Shown: piece by piece, positions 23,431-32,649 of the stretch | Numbering within the stretch: the stretch's first letter is position 1 | How the letters are laid out: each line of letters begins with the position of its first letter | Source: Abiotrophia defectiva_A | GTDB taxonomy: Bacteria > Bacillota > Bacilli > Lactobacillales > Aerococcaceae | Length of the DNA stretch: 47,757 nucleotides | Direction: 5' to 3' | Assembly (NCBI GenBank): GCA_963546405.1 | Contig: CAUUNL010000004.1 | Coordinates: forward strand, 1 to 47,757 | Notes under the pieces: generated by a model | Seen by the model: only the letters and a program-made list of their open reading frames with translations | Database searches by the model: none | What the model was told of the DNA's origin: nothing | Made by a program: the position numbers and the translations under genes

Positions 23431-23450
23431 TCGCTAGTATTTGATATACT
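23422..23450 (+). promoter_or_regulatory. Promoter of the leuS T-box operon
   Basis: TTGAAC, a 17-nt spacer, then TATACT with TGA before it. The -35 lies within the last codons of the glucosaminidase gene. Confidence 0.75.
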
Positions 23451-23470
23451 AGACTTAATAGTAATTCAAT

Positions 23471-23698
23471 ATTGGAATTAGTAGGCGGTACAACTGTTAT
23501 AGAGAGCTTATGGGTGGTGGAAATAAGCCGGGAGTGCTACTGAACTCATCCAATTGAAGCTAGTCTGAATCTTTAGTAAGACTAGACGTCCGCCGCGTTA
23601 AGGCTAGAGATAAGCTATTCTAGCTTAAATTAGGTGGTACCGCGAAAATTTCGCCCTATGTGAACTGTGTTTAACATGGTTTATGTAGGGCTTTTTTT
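23471..23698 (+). promoter_or_regulatory. T-box leader (leucine) controlling leuS and downstream genes
   Basis: The stem I base is ATTGGA (23471-23476) with TCCAAT (23549-23554). The specifier CTC (23545-23547, Leu) is followed by A. The T-box core AGGTGGTACCGCG is at 23632-23644. The terminator (about 23653-23698) is a GCCCTA...TAGGGC stem with a long T run. Confidence 0.95.
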
Positions 23699-23723
23699 AT
23701 CAGAAATGCAAGGAGGTTATGTG

Positions 23724-26132
23724 ATGACCTATAATCACAAAGCAATCGAAGAAAAATGGCAAGGCTATTGGCGCCAAAACCAAACCTTTAAAACTCAGGA
23801 GCGTCCTGGACATCCTAAATTTTATGCACTAGACATGTTCCCTTATCCATCTGGTCAGGGCTTGCACGTAGGGCACCCAGAAGGCTATACAGCAACCGAT
23901 GCCGTGGCACGTATGAAACGGGCACAAGGCTACGATGTTTTGCACCCAATGGGTTGGGATGCCTTTGGTTTGCCTGCTGAACAATACGCTTTGGATACGG
24001 GGAATGACCCAGCTGATTTTACTGCTGCCAATATCGAAACTTTCCGCCGTCAAATCAATTCACTTGGTTTCAGCTATGACTGGGAGCGGGAAGTTAATAC
24101 AACCGATCCTAACTATTATAAATGGACCCAATGGATTTTCTCCAAAATGTACGAAAAAGGCTTGGCCTATGAAGCAGAAGTAGCCGTTAACTGGTGTCCA
24201 GCCCTAGGGACCGTCTTGGCTAACGAAGAAGTCATTGATGGTAAATCTGAGCGCGGAGGGCATCCAGTTTTCCGTAAACCAATGAAACAATGGATGCTCA
24301 AGATTACAGCCTATGCAGAGCGTCTACTAGAAGATTTGGATCTCCTAGACTGGCCTGAAAGCCTTAAGGAAATGCAACGTAACTGGATTGGTAAATCCGA
24401 AGGGGCCTTGATTAACTTTGATATTGTGGGGCACCCTGATCAAGTGCAAGTCTTTACCTCACGTGCAGATACCCTTTTCGGGTCTACATATGTGGTCTTG
24501 GCGCCTGAACATGAGTTAGTGGCGAAAGTCACCAGCCCTGAACAGGAGGCCGCTGTAAAAGCCTATGTCGATGCAGTGGCAACTAAGAGCGACATGGATC
24601 GGACCTCTCTTAATAAAGACAAATCTGGCGTCTTCACCGGGGGCTATGTTAAACATCCTGTAACTGGTGAATCCTTACCAATTTGGATTGCGGACTATGT
24701 CTTGGCTTCTTATGGGACCGGGGCGGTCATGGGGGTACCAGCCCACGACGAGCGTGACTTCGAATTTGCTAGCAAGTATGATTTGCCAATTGTGTCTGTA
24801 ATCGAACACAAGGAATCGGGTTGCTATGAAGGCGACGGCCCACACATTCATTCTGACTTCTTAAACGGTCTTCATAATGCGGAGGCTATTACGACCATGA
24901 TTGATTGGCTAGAAGCCAAGGGTAAAGGCCAACGCCAAGTCAACTACCGTCTACGTGACTGGCTCTTCTCACGTCAACGTTATTGGGGCGAGCCTATCCC
25001 AGTGATTCATTGGGAAGACGGCAGTATGAGTCTAGTGCCTGAAGATCAATTACCACTTCGTCTACCAGTGACCGATAAGATTCAACCAAGTGGCACGGGC
25101 GAATCACCATTGGCTGCTATTGAAGAGTGGGTCAACGTAGTGGATCCAGAGACAGGGCGTAAAGGTCGCCGTGAGACTAACACCATGCCACAATGGGCGG
25201 GAAGTTCTTGGTACTATCTCCGTTATATCGACCCACAGAATTCAGAGCGCCTAGCAGATCCAGACAAGTTAGCCAAATGGTTGCCAGTTGACCTCTATAT
25301 TGGGGGCGCAGAACACGCTGTCTTGCACTTGCTTTACGCCCGTTTCTGGCATAAATTCCTCTACGACTTAGGTGTAGTGCCAACTAAGGAACCATTCATG
25401 AAGCTCTTCAACCAAGGCATGATTTTGGGGACGGACGGTAACAAAATGTCCAAGTCCAAGGGCAATGTGGTCAATCCTGACCATGTGGTTGACCAATACG
25501 GGGCAGATACCCTACGTGTTTACGAAATGTTCATGGGACCATTGGATGCCTCTATTGCTTGGAGTGAGAATGGTTTGGAATCTACTCGTCGCTTCCTTGA
25601 TCGAATCTGGCGTCTCTATGTGGCAGAGGACGGTAGCCTCAGTGAGCGAATCCAAGATGCTGAAAACCCTGCCCTAGAACGTGTCTACCATCAAACAGTC
25701 AAGAAGGTAACGGAAGACTATGAAATCCTCCACTTCAATACCGCAATTTCGCAAATGATGATTTTCCTCAATGCTACGAAAGACCAGGCCATCATTCCAA
25801 AAGCTTATGCTCAAGGCCTGATTCAATTGTTGGCGCCATTGGCTCCACATATTAGTGAGGAAATCTGGCAAAAGCTAGGTCACCAAGACAGCATTTCGCA
25901 TGTCGCTTGGCCAAGCTATGAGGAAGCTTTGACCATTGAAGATCAGGTAGAAGTTGTAGTTCAAATTAATGGTAAGATTAAGGCTAAGGTCATGGTAGAA
26001 GCCAATATGGCAGCAGATGCTTTAGGTGAGTTAGCTCTTAACTTGTCAGAGATTCAAGCACAACTTGAAGGCAAGACCCTACGCAAAGTGGTAGCAATTC
26101 CTAACCGATTAGTCAATATCGTAGCAAATTAA
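23724..26132 (+). CDS. leuS: Leucyl-tRNA synthetase
   Basis: Charges tRNA-Leu. The 802 residues have the class I motifs: HIGH as HVGH within PYPSGQGLHVGHPEGY near 45-55, and KMSKS in GNKMSKSKGNVV near 573. The connective editing domain CP1 lies in between (about 225-415, with GTGAVMGVPAHDERD). The start ATG at 23724 follows AGGAGG by 7 nt; a longer in-frame reading from 23667 lies inside the T-box terminator and is rejected. It is the first gene of a probable five-gene operon. Confidence 0.98.
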   Translation: MTYNHKAIEEKWQGYWRQNQTFKTQERPGHPKFYALDMFPYPSGQGLHVGHPEGYTATDAVARMKRAQGYDVLHPMGWDAFGLPAEQYALDTGNDPADFTAANIETFRRQINSLGFSYDWEREVNTTDPNYYKWTQWIFSKMYEKGLAYEAEVAVNWCPALGTVLANEEVIDGKSERGGHPVFRKPMKQWMLKITAYAERLLEDLDLLDWPESLKEMQRNWIGKSEGALINFDIVGHPDQVQVFTSRADTLFGSTYVVLAPEHELVAKVTSPEQEAAVKAYVDAVATKSDMDRTSLNKDKSGVFTGGYVKHPVTGESLPIWIADYVLASYGTGAVMGVPAHDERDFEFASKYDLPIVSVIEHKESGCYEGDGPHIHSDFLNGLHNAEAITTMIDWLEAKGKGQRQVNYRLRDWLFSRQRYWGEPIPVIHWEDGSMSLVPEDQLPLRLPVTDKIQPSGTGESPLAAIEEWVNVVDPETGRKGRRETNTMPQWAGSSWYYLRYIDPQNSERLADPDKLAKWLPVDLYIGGAEHAVLHLLYARFWHKFLYDLGVVPTKEPFMKLFNQGMILGTDGNKMSKSKGNVVNPDHVVDQYGADTLRVYEMFMGPLDASIAWSENGLESTRRFLDRIWRLYVAEDGSLSERIQDAENPALERVYHQTVKKVTEDYEILHFNTAISQMMIFLNATKDQAIIPKAYAQGLIQLLAPLAPHISEEIWQKLGHQDSISHVAWPSYEEALTIEDQVEVVVQINGKIKAKVMVEANMAADALGELALNLSEIQAQLEGKTLRKVVAIPNRLVNIVAN

Positions 26133-26145
26133 GGAGACGATGCAG

Positions 26146-29100
26146 ATGACAGAAAGAGACAAGCGCGATTTAGAGCGCGGCACACCAAGCCCGGATTTAC
26201 AGGCTTTGTTGGCCGAAGAACAAAACTTGCATGAGACCGTCATCTTTTCCAAAGAAGACATGAAGAAACTACGTCGGCCTAATGTGCAACCAGAAGATGG
26301 CGATTACTTTAACCTCAATCTGCCAGCTGACCTGGATTTGGAACTAGACGATGATCAATTTGATGTGGACCCCATCTTTCAAGCAGATGCCGAGCCAACT
26401 CCTAGCCAACCAACCAAGGAAAAGGCAGATTGGGTAGTCAATGACTTACCAGCCTGGGAGGAAGAAGCTGAGCCAACGGAGCAAGATGAAGTTGAGGAAG
26501 AACAAGACCAACTTGATGCTGATCTTCCAGAGTTAGAGCTAGAGAGTGCTGAAAGCAGCTCAGTAAGCAATCTTGATTTAGAAGGACAAGACGATCCAAA
26601 CTACAATCCTTTTATCTATCGTCCAAAACATCCAAAACCTCAGCCGACAGAAGCTAAAGCATCAAAATCGCTTAAGTTACCTCGTTTGGATCTAGACGCT
26701 ATCTATGAAGCGCACTATAGCTTAGATCACTTAGATGACTTGGATGCCTATGATCAATTTGGGGCGCCAGAATTAACCCCAACCAAGATCGAGCGACTGA
26801 TGCAAAATTGGTGGCAAGGTATCACGCAAAGAGTCAATAGCCTCAAAGCTAAGGAAGAGGTCGCCGCACCAGAAGAAGCGTTAGCTGAAGAGCCAGTAGT
26901 GCTGGAAGTTAATGACGAGTCTAGTCAGACTGGAAGTCAAGCAGAACCAGAACTCGAAGCAAGTGATACAGAAGTAAAATTAGCTGAAGTTGAAACGATT
27001 GAGCCAACCGAAGTAAACCTTTCTTCAGAAATGATTGAAAGTTCAGAGCCTAGTCAAGAAGGCCAAGAAAATCAAGCTCTTTCCCCAGAGGAGGCAGTAG
27101 AAGAGACTGCTGAACTTGATTTGTTAGCGCCTGTTGAGTTGGAAGAAGCCGAGCTAGTTACAGAAGAAGGTAAGCATGATGATGACCATCAATGGACGCC
27201 AGTATCTGTCTTAGATATAGAGGAGCAAGAGTTGGAGCCAACAGCTGAGTCAGAAGCCTTCGATGATGAAAGTTTAGAATCGACTCACCCGGCCGAGGAA
27301 GAGCCTCAAGAAGAAGCTGAAGCTGAGCCAAAGCTTAACCTTTGGCAACGCCTAGTACGTTGGATTCAAGAAGGCGAACCTAAGGAAGAAGAGGAGTCAG
27401 GGCAAGAAGTAACTTCTCAAACAGTAGCTCAAGCAAGCCAAGCTTCTGATGAGTCAGATTCTGACCATGATGAAGATGATAGTCAAGGTGGTGCCAGCCT
27501 AACAGCTTCGGAGCAAGAAGTAGAGCCAGAGGCTGAACATGACGCCTCAGAACTTGAAACCGACTCTGATACCTCCCCTAGTTCAGATTTTGATTTGGAA
27601 CTAGAAGAAGAGGCGGTGGCCGGCCACCCGGAGCCTCAAACGGCGAGTCCGACGGAAAGACCTCAGACCGCCAATCCTGAAAGTCCATCTCTAGGCCAAC
27701 AACTAGCCTTTGACTTAACGGACACCCAGGCGATTACGCCAGAGGCCATTCAGGCCTACAGTGACCAGGTCAGCCAGGCTACTCAGGTCTTTACGGAGCC
27801 TATTCTGACGGACCAGGTCCTAGAAGAATACCTGAATGAAGATGACATCACCATTGAGGCGGAACTTAATGAGAAGCAAACCATCGTCAAAGGGGCGACT
27901 TGGCTGACTTTCGGGAATATCTTCTCCCGGATTTTGGGTGCCATCTATGTCATTCCTTGGGCAGCTTGGTTAGGGGCAGACTATCTCAATGCCAATACCC
28001 TATATAGTGCGGGTTACCAACCTTATGCGCTCTTCCTAGCCATTGGGACGGCAGGTTTCCCAAGTGCCATTGCCAAACAGATGGCCTACTATCACTCCAA
28101 AAAGCAATACCGTTTTGCAGACCAACTCTTTAAGGCAAGTATGATTGTCATGAGTTTGATGGGCTTGGTTACGGCCACAGCGCTCTTCTTCGTAGCGCCA
28201 GCCTTAGCGGCAGCTACGCCAACCATTGACCATGCGGCAGCTACCTTAGTCATTCGTTCCTTGGTACCACCACTAGTTATTTTGCCGGTGATGAGTCTTT
28301 TACGGGGCTATTTTCAAGGCTACAATAACATGGTGCCAACGGCAGTCTCCCAAATTCTGGAACAAATTGCTCGCGTCTTCTATATGTTGGCAGCGACTTA
28401 TGCTGTCATGAAGCTCTTCAATGGGGCAGCGACAACAGCGGTTATCCATTCGACTTTTGCAGCCTTTATCGGGGCGGCGGTGTCACTGGTCTACTTGATT
28501 TTCGTCTATCTTCGTCGCCTGCCGATGATTAAGGCTTTAATCGCGACGGATCAATCCCGTGATGAATTTGATTTAATGAAGACCCTGCGGATTATGCTTA
28601 TAGACTCTGTTCCTTTCATCCTGGTAGGATCCGGTATTATTATCGCACAAAACATCGATACCTATACCTTCGGTCAGATTATGGGCTACACTTCTAGTCT
28701 CTTGCGTAGTGAAATCGCGGAACTCTATGGGGTGCTAAGTCTAGATGTCAATAAGCTGATTATGATTATCATTTCCTTGGCTATTGGGATTTCCCTGTCT
28801 TCTCTTCCTGCAATCACCAAACGTTTTGCCGAGCAGGATAAGGAAGGAACGGGCGATTTAATTCAGCACGTTATCTTACTCTTCAGCTTTGTGATGTTGC
28901 CAGCCGCAGTTGGTATGGCAAGTATTCCAACCGAAGTTTATCAACTCTTCTATGCTAATGGGAGTCATTCAGGGCCAGGCCTCCTGGTGACGGCCTCCTA
29001 CATGTCGATTATCTTGGGGCTCTACACCATTCTATCGACCATTCTCCAAGCCATGAACTTCCGCCGTCTCTCCATCTGGCATCTCTTGATTGGTTTAGTC

Positions 29101-29490
29101 GTCAAAGTTGTCCTGCAATTCCCACTTGTGGCCCTCTTCCAAGCACAAGGAACCTTCCTATCGACAGGCCTTGCCTTCTTGGTATCTTCCTTGCTCATGT
29201 GGCGGACCATCCACAAGTCGGTACCTTTACGCTATAGTGAAATGACACCAAAACTTGTTAAAATGCTAGTGGGGACAGCCTTGATGGGCGTTAGCACCAG
29301 CATCTGGGCGCAAGTCTTGAATGGCCTCATGGGGCCAGTTGGACGAGGTATGACTTTCGTCAAGGTAATCTTGGTTGTCTTGGTAGGTGTCTTCGTCTAT
29401 ATGACAGTAATGGCCCTCTTTGGCCTCTTACCAATCCTCTTCGGTTCGCGTAAGAAAGACTTGCAAGATAAGATGAGGTTCTTCTCATGA
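26146..29490 (+). CDS. MurJ/SpoVB-type flippase with a very long acidic N-terminal extension
   Basis: A 1114-residue protein in two parts. From about 578 to the end it is a polysaccharide/lipid II flippase of the MVF/MATE-like fold (YtgP/SpoVB type) with about 14 membrane segments, starting at TIVKGATWLTFGNIFSRILG. Residues 1-575 are hydrophilic, dominated by Glu, Asp, Ser and Gln, and probably disordered and cytoplasmic. They include two short Trp-containing amphipathic stretches (NWWQGITQRVNSLK near 225 and LWQRLVRWIQEGEPK near 402). Usual relatives are about 530-550 residues. The start at 26146 is preferred to ATG 26140, as AAGGAG ends 9 nt before it. It lies 13 nt behind leuS and overlaps the next gene by 4 nt. 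Confidence 0.88.
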   Translation: MTERDKRDLERGTPSPDLQALLAEEQNLHETVIFSKEDMKKLRRPNVQPEDGDYFNLNLPADLDLELDDDQFDVDPIFQADAEPTPSQPTKEKADWVVNDLPAWEEEAEPTEQDEVEEEQDQLDADLPELELESAESSSVSNLDLEGQDDPNYNPFIYRPKHPKPQPTEAKASKSLKLPRLDLDAIYEAHYSLDHLDDLDAYDQFGAPELTPTKIERLMQNWWQGITQRVNSLKAKEEVAAPEEALAEEPVVLEVNDESSQTGSQAEPELEASDTEVKLAEVETIEPTEVNLSSEMIESSEPSQEGQENQALSPEEAVEETAELDLLAPVELEEAELVTEEGKHDDDHQWTPVSVLDIEEQELEPTAESEAFDDESLESTHPAEEEPQEEAEAEPKLNLWQRLVRWIQEGEPKEEEESGQEVTSQTVAQASQASDESDSDHDEDDSQGGASLTASEQEVEPEAEHDASELETDSDTSPSSDFDLELEEEAVAGHPEPQTASPTERPQTANPESPSLGQQLAFDLTDTQAITPEAIQAYSDQVSQATQVFTEPILTDQVLEEYLNEDDITIEAELNEKQTIVKGATWLTFGNIFSRILGAIYVIPWAAWLGADYLNANTLYSAGYQPYALFLAIGTAGFPSAIAKQMAYYHSKKQYRFADQLFKASMIVMSLMGLVTATALFFVAPALAAATPTIDHAAATLVIRSLVPPLVILPVMSLLRGYFQGYNNMVPTAVSQILEQIARVFYMLAATYAVMKLFNGAATTAVIHSTFAAFIGAAVSLVYLIFVYLRRLPMIKALIATDQSRDEFDLMKTLRIMLIDSVPFILVGSGIIIAQNIDTYTFGQIMGYTSSLLRSEIAELYGVLSLDVNKLIMIIISLAIGISLSSLPAITKRFAEQDKEGTGDLIQHVILLFSFVMLPAAVGMASIPTEVYQLFYANGSHSGPGLLVTASYMSIILGLYTILSTILQAMNFRRLSIWHLLIGLVVKVVLQFPLVALFQAQGTFLSTGLAFLVSSLLMWRTIHKSVPLRYSEMTPKLVKMLVGTALMGVSTSIWAQVLNGLMGPVGRGMTFVKVILVVLVGVFVYMTVMALFGLLPILFGSRKKDLQDKMRFFS

Positions 29491-30218
29491 GAATTGAGAA
29501 ATATTTGGCGGATACGGGCTGGGGCAGTCGGAAAGACATCAAGCAATTGCTAGCCCAAAAAACCGTCACCATAAATGATCAGGTTTGCAGCAAGGGCGGC
29601 ACGCAAGTGACACCCGGTAGCGACCGCATTGCTGTAGGGGGCCAAGTGGTCCCCTATCAGCGATATCACTATTATTTACTTAACAAACCAGCGGGGATTT
29701 TGTCTGCCACAGAAGATCGACACCATCAGACCGTTATTGACTGGCTAGGAGAAGGCTACCAACATCTGGACCTCTTCCCTGTTGGTCGTTTGGATATTGA
29801 CACAACTGGCCTTTTGCTACTCACCAATAATGGGCAGCTTGCTCACCAGCTTTTGTCGCCTAAGAAGAAAGTGGATAAAACCTATACTGCCACCATTCGA
29901 GGTTTGGTGGACCAGGCGGATATCGCGGCCTTTGCGGCGGGGCTGGACTTGGGTGATTTTACTAGCTTGCCAGCTGAGTTGACGGTTCTAAGTCAAGATG
30001 TGGATCAAAGCACCAGCCAAATTCAGGTCATTATTCAGGAAGGTAAATTCCATCAAGTGAAGCGTATGTTCCAAGCCGTCGGCAAGGAGGTTCTGAGCCT
30101 CCATCGCTTGGCCATGGGGCCCCTGCGTTTAGAGTCAGATTTAGCCCATGGCCAGTGGCGCTCCTTGACTGAGCAAGAGGCGCAAGCTCTCGAGCCGTAT
30201 GGTTATGTGGCAGAATAA
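29487..30218 (+). CDS. 16S rRNA pseudouridine synthase (RsuA family)
   Basis: A 243-residue RNA-modifying enzyme. An N-terminal S4 RNA-binding domain (about 1-50, MRIEKYLADTGWGSRKDI) precedes the catalytic domain. The active-site motif is GRLDIDTTGLLLLTN with catalytic D103, followed by KTYTATIRG and the late EGKFHQVKRMF. RsuA versus RluB cannot be fully settled, but its length and single S4 domain suit the RsuA branch. Its start overlaps the flippase stop by 4 nt (ATGA), so translation is coupled. It belongs to the leuS operon. Confidence 0.92.
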   Translation: MRIEKYLADTGWGSRKDIKQLLAQKTVTINDQVCSKGGTQVTPGSDRIAVGGQVVPYQRYHYYLLNKPAGILSATEDRHHQTVIDWLGEGYQHLDLFPVGRLDIDTTGLLLLTNNGQLAHQLLSPKKKVDKTYTATIRGLVDQADIAAFAAGLDLGDFTSLPAELTVLSQDVDQSTSQIQVIIQEGKFHQVKRMFQAVGKEVLSLHRLAMGPLRLESDLAHGQWRSLTEQEAQALEPYGYVAE

Positions 30219-30236
30219 GTTTTTAGGAGGTAGACT

Positions 30237-31646
30237 ATGACAAAGATTAATTGGTTACAAGAAGTCGAAGCGCGTAAAGAAGCGCTATTCGCAGATTTAT
30301 TCCGTTTATTGAAGGTGCCATCTGTTCGTGAAGATGATAAGGCAACGCCAGAGGCGCCAGTAGGTCCTGGACCTAAGGCGGCCTTGGAAGAATTTCTCAA
30401 CATGGCACAAGAAGATGGCTTTGAAACTAAGCAATTTGGTCCTTGGGCTGGACGTGTGGAAGTTGGGTCAGGGGATCAGCTAGTTGGTATTCTGGGCCAC
30501 GTCGATGTGGTGCCAGTAGGAACTGGCTGGGATACCGATCCTTTTGAACCAGTAGTAAAAGATGGCCGTATTTATGCTCGCGGCTCTAGTGATGACAAGG
30601 GGCCAACAGTGGCAGCTTACTTCGCACTTAAACTCTTACGTGAATTAGGGTTAGAACTTAATCAACGCCTCCACTTAATCGTCGGGACAGACGAAGAGAG
30701 TGGCTGGCAATGTATGGATTACTACTTCAAACACGCTGAAATGCCAGATTATGGCTTCTCACCAGATGCCATCTTCCCAATCATTAACGGGGAGAAAGGT
30801 AACGTGTCAGCGACTTTTAACTTCCAAGCTGGGGCTAAGACGGCTGGCGCTAACCACTTAGTAAGCTTCGAAGCAGGCTTACGTGAAAACATGGTGCCTC
30901 AAGACGCGACGGCCGTCGTTGAAAGTGCTAATTTAGCAGAGCTAGTGGTGGACTTTGAGTCCTTCCTCTTAGAAAACCAATTAGGTGGCCAAGTGCAATT
31001 GCAAGGCAACCAGGCAACCTTCTCCTTGATTGGGAAGGCAGCTCACGGTTCGACGCCAAGCAAAGGGGTCAATGCTGCGACCTTCTTGGCTAAGTATCTA
31101 CACCGTTTTGAGTTTGACCAAGCAGGTGCAGAGAGCTTCCTTCATCTTTTAGCGGACCATCTTCATCTGGATTTTGAAGGGGTTAACTTAGGCGTGGCTC
31201 ACCGTGATCCCGTCATGCAAGAATTGACCATGAATGTGGGCTTGGTTAACTACCAGGATGACAAAGGCGGTAGCGTCGTAGCCAACTTCCGTTATCCAAA
31301 AGGAACTGACCCAGAAAAAATGGCAGCTCAAACTGCTCAACGTTTGGCTGGCCATGATTTAAGTGTTGAGTGGGGCGAGTTCAAAGAGCCACACTATGTG
31401 TCAGTTGATGACCCAATGGTTAAGGAATTGCTAGCAGTCTATGAAGAGCAGACTGGCCTTGAAGGACATGAAATGACTATCGGTGGCGGGACCTATGGCC
31501 GCCTGATGCCACGTGGGGTAGCCTACGGTGCCTTGTTCCCGGATTCCATTGACACCATGCACCAAGCCAATGAATTTATTGCGATTGATGACTTACTTAA
31601 GGCAACAGCTATCTATGCTGAAGCTATCTACCGTATTACACGCTAG
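30237..31646 (+). CDS. pepV: Dipeptidase PepV (M20 metallopeptidase)
   Basis: A cytoplasmic dinuclear zinc dipeptidase of the PepV/Sapep family that releases amino acids from dipeptides taken up from the medium. The 469 residues fit well. Zinc-binding elements are GHVDVVPVGTGWDTDPFEP, then ARGSSDDKGPTVA, GTDEESGWQCMDYY, and the C-terminal MHQANEFI. A lid domain lies in between. The start follows TAGGAGGTAGACT. It is the fourth gene of the leuS operon, 18 bp behind the pseudouridine synthase gene. Control by a leucine T-box would make physiological sense for a peptidase. Confidence 0.96.
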   Translation: MTKINWLQEVEARKEALFADLFRLLKVPSVREDDKATPEAPVGPGPKAALEEFLNMAQEDGFETKQFGPWAGRVEVGSGDQLVGILGHVDVVPVGTGWDTDPFEPVVKDGRIYARGSSDDKGPTVAAYFALKLLRELGLELNQRLHLIVGTDEESGWQCMDYYFKHAEMPDYGFSPDAIFPIINGEKGNVSATFNFQAGAKTAGANHLVSFEAGLRENMVPQDATAVVESANLAELVVDFESFLLENQLGGQVQLQGNQATFSLIGKAAHGSTPSKGVNAATFLAKYLHRFEFDQAGAESFLHLLADHLHLDFEGVNLGVAHRDPVMQELTMNVGLVNYQDDKGGSVVANFRYPKGTDPEKMAAQTAQRLAGHDLSVEWGEFKEPHYVSVDDPMVKELLAVYEEQTGLEGHEMTIGGGTYGRLMPRGVAYGALFPDSIDTMHQANEFIAIDDLLKATAIYAEAIYRITR

Positions 31647-31654
31647 GTCTTGCC

Positions 31655-32422
31655 ATGGAAATTATTCAATCCAAGCAAAATCCTAAGATTAAGGCCTGGA
31701 AGAAACTAGCTACTGCCAAGGGACGCCAGAAGGCGGGGCAGTACCTGATTGAGGGGACTCATCTGGTAGAAGAGGCCCTTAAGTCAGGTCAACCAGTCCG
31801 CCATTTGGTAGCTACACCGGATTATGATTTAAGTCAGTTTCCTGATCGGGCCCTTAGTCTGCCACTTCTTCTGGTCAGTCCTGAACTCTTGAAGGATTTG
31901 AGCGAGACACCTACGCCCCAAGGAATTATGGCGATTATCGACTTACCGTCATCGCCCCTTGATTGGCAACCTTCTGGTCAACGTTACCTGATTTTGGATG
32001 CGATACAAGATCCAGGTAACTTAGGAACTCTAATTCGAACGGCAGATGCAGCAGCTTATGATGGGGTCATTCTAGGCAAAGGTACAGTGGATGTCTATAA
32101 TGACAAAGTCTTAAGGGCAAGCCAAGGTTCACTTTGGCATCTGGAGGTTGTCAGTTTGGATCTCTTACAGGAGGCCCGTCCAGCCTTTGAAGTCGCTGGT
32201 ATTCCTTGGTTGGTTACGGCCCTTCACCAAGAGGCGAAAGCCTATACAGATGTGCCAGCTGATCAGGCACTAGCCTTAGTGCTAGGCAACGAAGGACAAG
32301 GAGTCTCTGAAGCAGTTATTCAAGTAGCTGACCAGACTATCTACATTCCTATGCCAGGGCAGGCTGAGTCACTCAATGTGGCAGTTGCTGGTGGCATTCT
32401 AATGTTTTATTTTCAAGCGTAA
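31655..32422 (+). CDS. TrmH/SpoU-family RNA 2'-O-methyltransferase
   Basis: A 255-residue SPOUT methyltransferase. The N-terminal substrate-binding domain (about 1-95) begins IIQSKQNPKIKAWKKLA. The knotted SAM-binding domain shows the three family motifs: DPGNLGTLIRTADA, LVLGNEGQGVS, and IPMPGQAESLNVAVA. It is close to Bacillus YsgA. Target RNA and position are unknown. Only a weak ribosome binding site is visible, but the start is 8 nt behind the pepV stop, so it may depend on coupling. It is the last gene of the leuS operon, closed by a strong terminator. Confidence 0.93.
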   Translation: MEIIQSKQNPKIKAWKKLATAKGRQKAGQYLIEGTHLVEEALKSGQPVRHLVATPDYDLSQFPDRALSLPLLLVSPELLKDLSETPTPQGIMAIIDLPSSPLDWQPSGQRYLILDAIQDPGNLGTLIRTADAAAYDGVILGKGTVDVYNDKVLRASQGSLWHLEVVSLDLLQEARPAFEVAGIPWLVTALHQEAKAYTDVPADQALALVLGNEGQGVSEAVIQVADQTIYIPMPGQAESLNVAVAGGILMFYFQA

Positions 32423-32446
32423 AAAGCAGGCCTAGGCCTGCTTTTT
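32421..32446 (+). terminator. Terminator of the leuS operon
   Basis: A perfect palindrome of 26 bp: AAAAAGCAGGCCT followed by AGGCCTGCTTTTT. It overlaps the stop codon of the methyltransferase gene. Confidence 0.92.
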
Positions 32447-32600
32447 GCGTGGAAATAGTGATTTTAACTGTTTATTAGATTGTTAATAAAAGCGAACTAG
32501 GGATTAGGCCCCGTGATACGAGCAGTCTTTACAGTCTATTTTCGTCTTGCATAGGAATTTGGGCAAGTTAACGAAAATTCAAAGACAAATTGAATGAGAC

Positions 32601-32628
32601 TTGAAAACGCTACATTTCATGGTAAGAT
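32601..32628 (+). promoter_or_regulatory. Promoter of the LacI-type regulator gene with a cre-like site
   Basis: TTGAAA, a 16-nt spacer, then TAAGAT. Overlapping the -35 is TGAAAACGCTACAT (32602-32615). This resembles a cre or LacI-family operator with one base missing compared with the CcpA consensus, and it lies in the imperfect palindrome TGAAA...TTTCA. Autoregulation or CcpA control is possible. The stretch 32447-32600 before it shows nothing else. Confidence 0.5.
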
Positions 32629-32649
32629 TAAGAAGTAAGAGGTGATACT

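Noticed and set aside
26140..26148. Upstream ATG as start of the flippase gene
   Set aside because: It lies only 3 nt behind AAGGAG; the ATG at 26146 has normal spacing. The change is two residues only.
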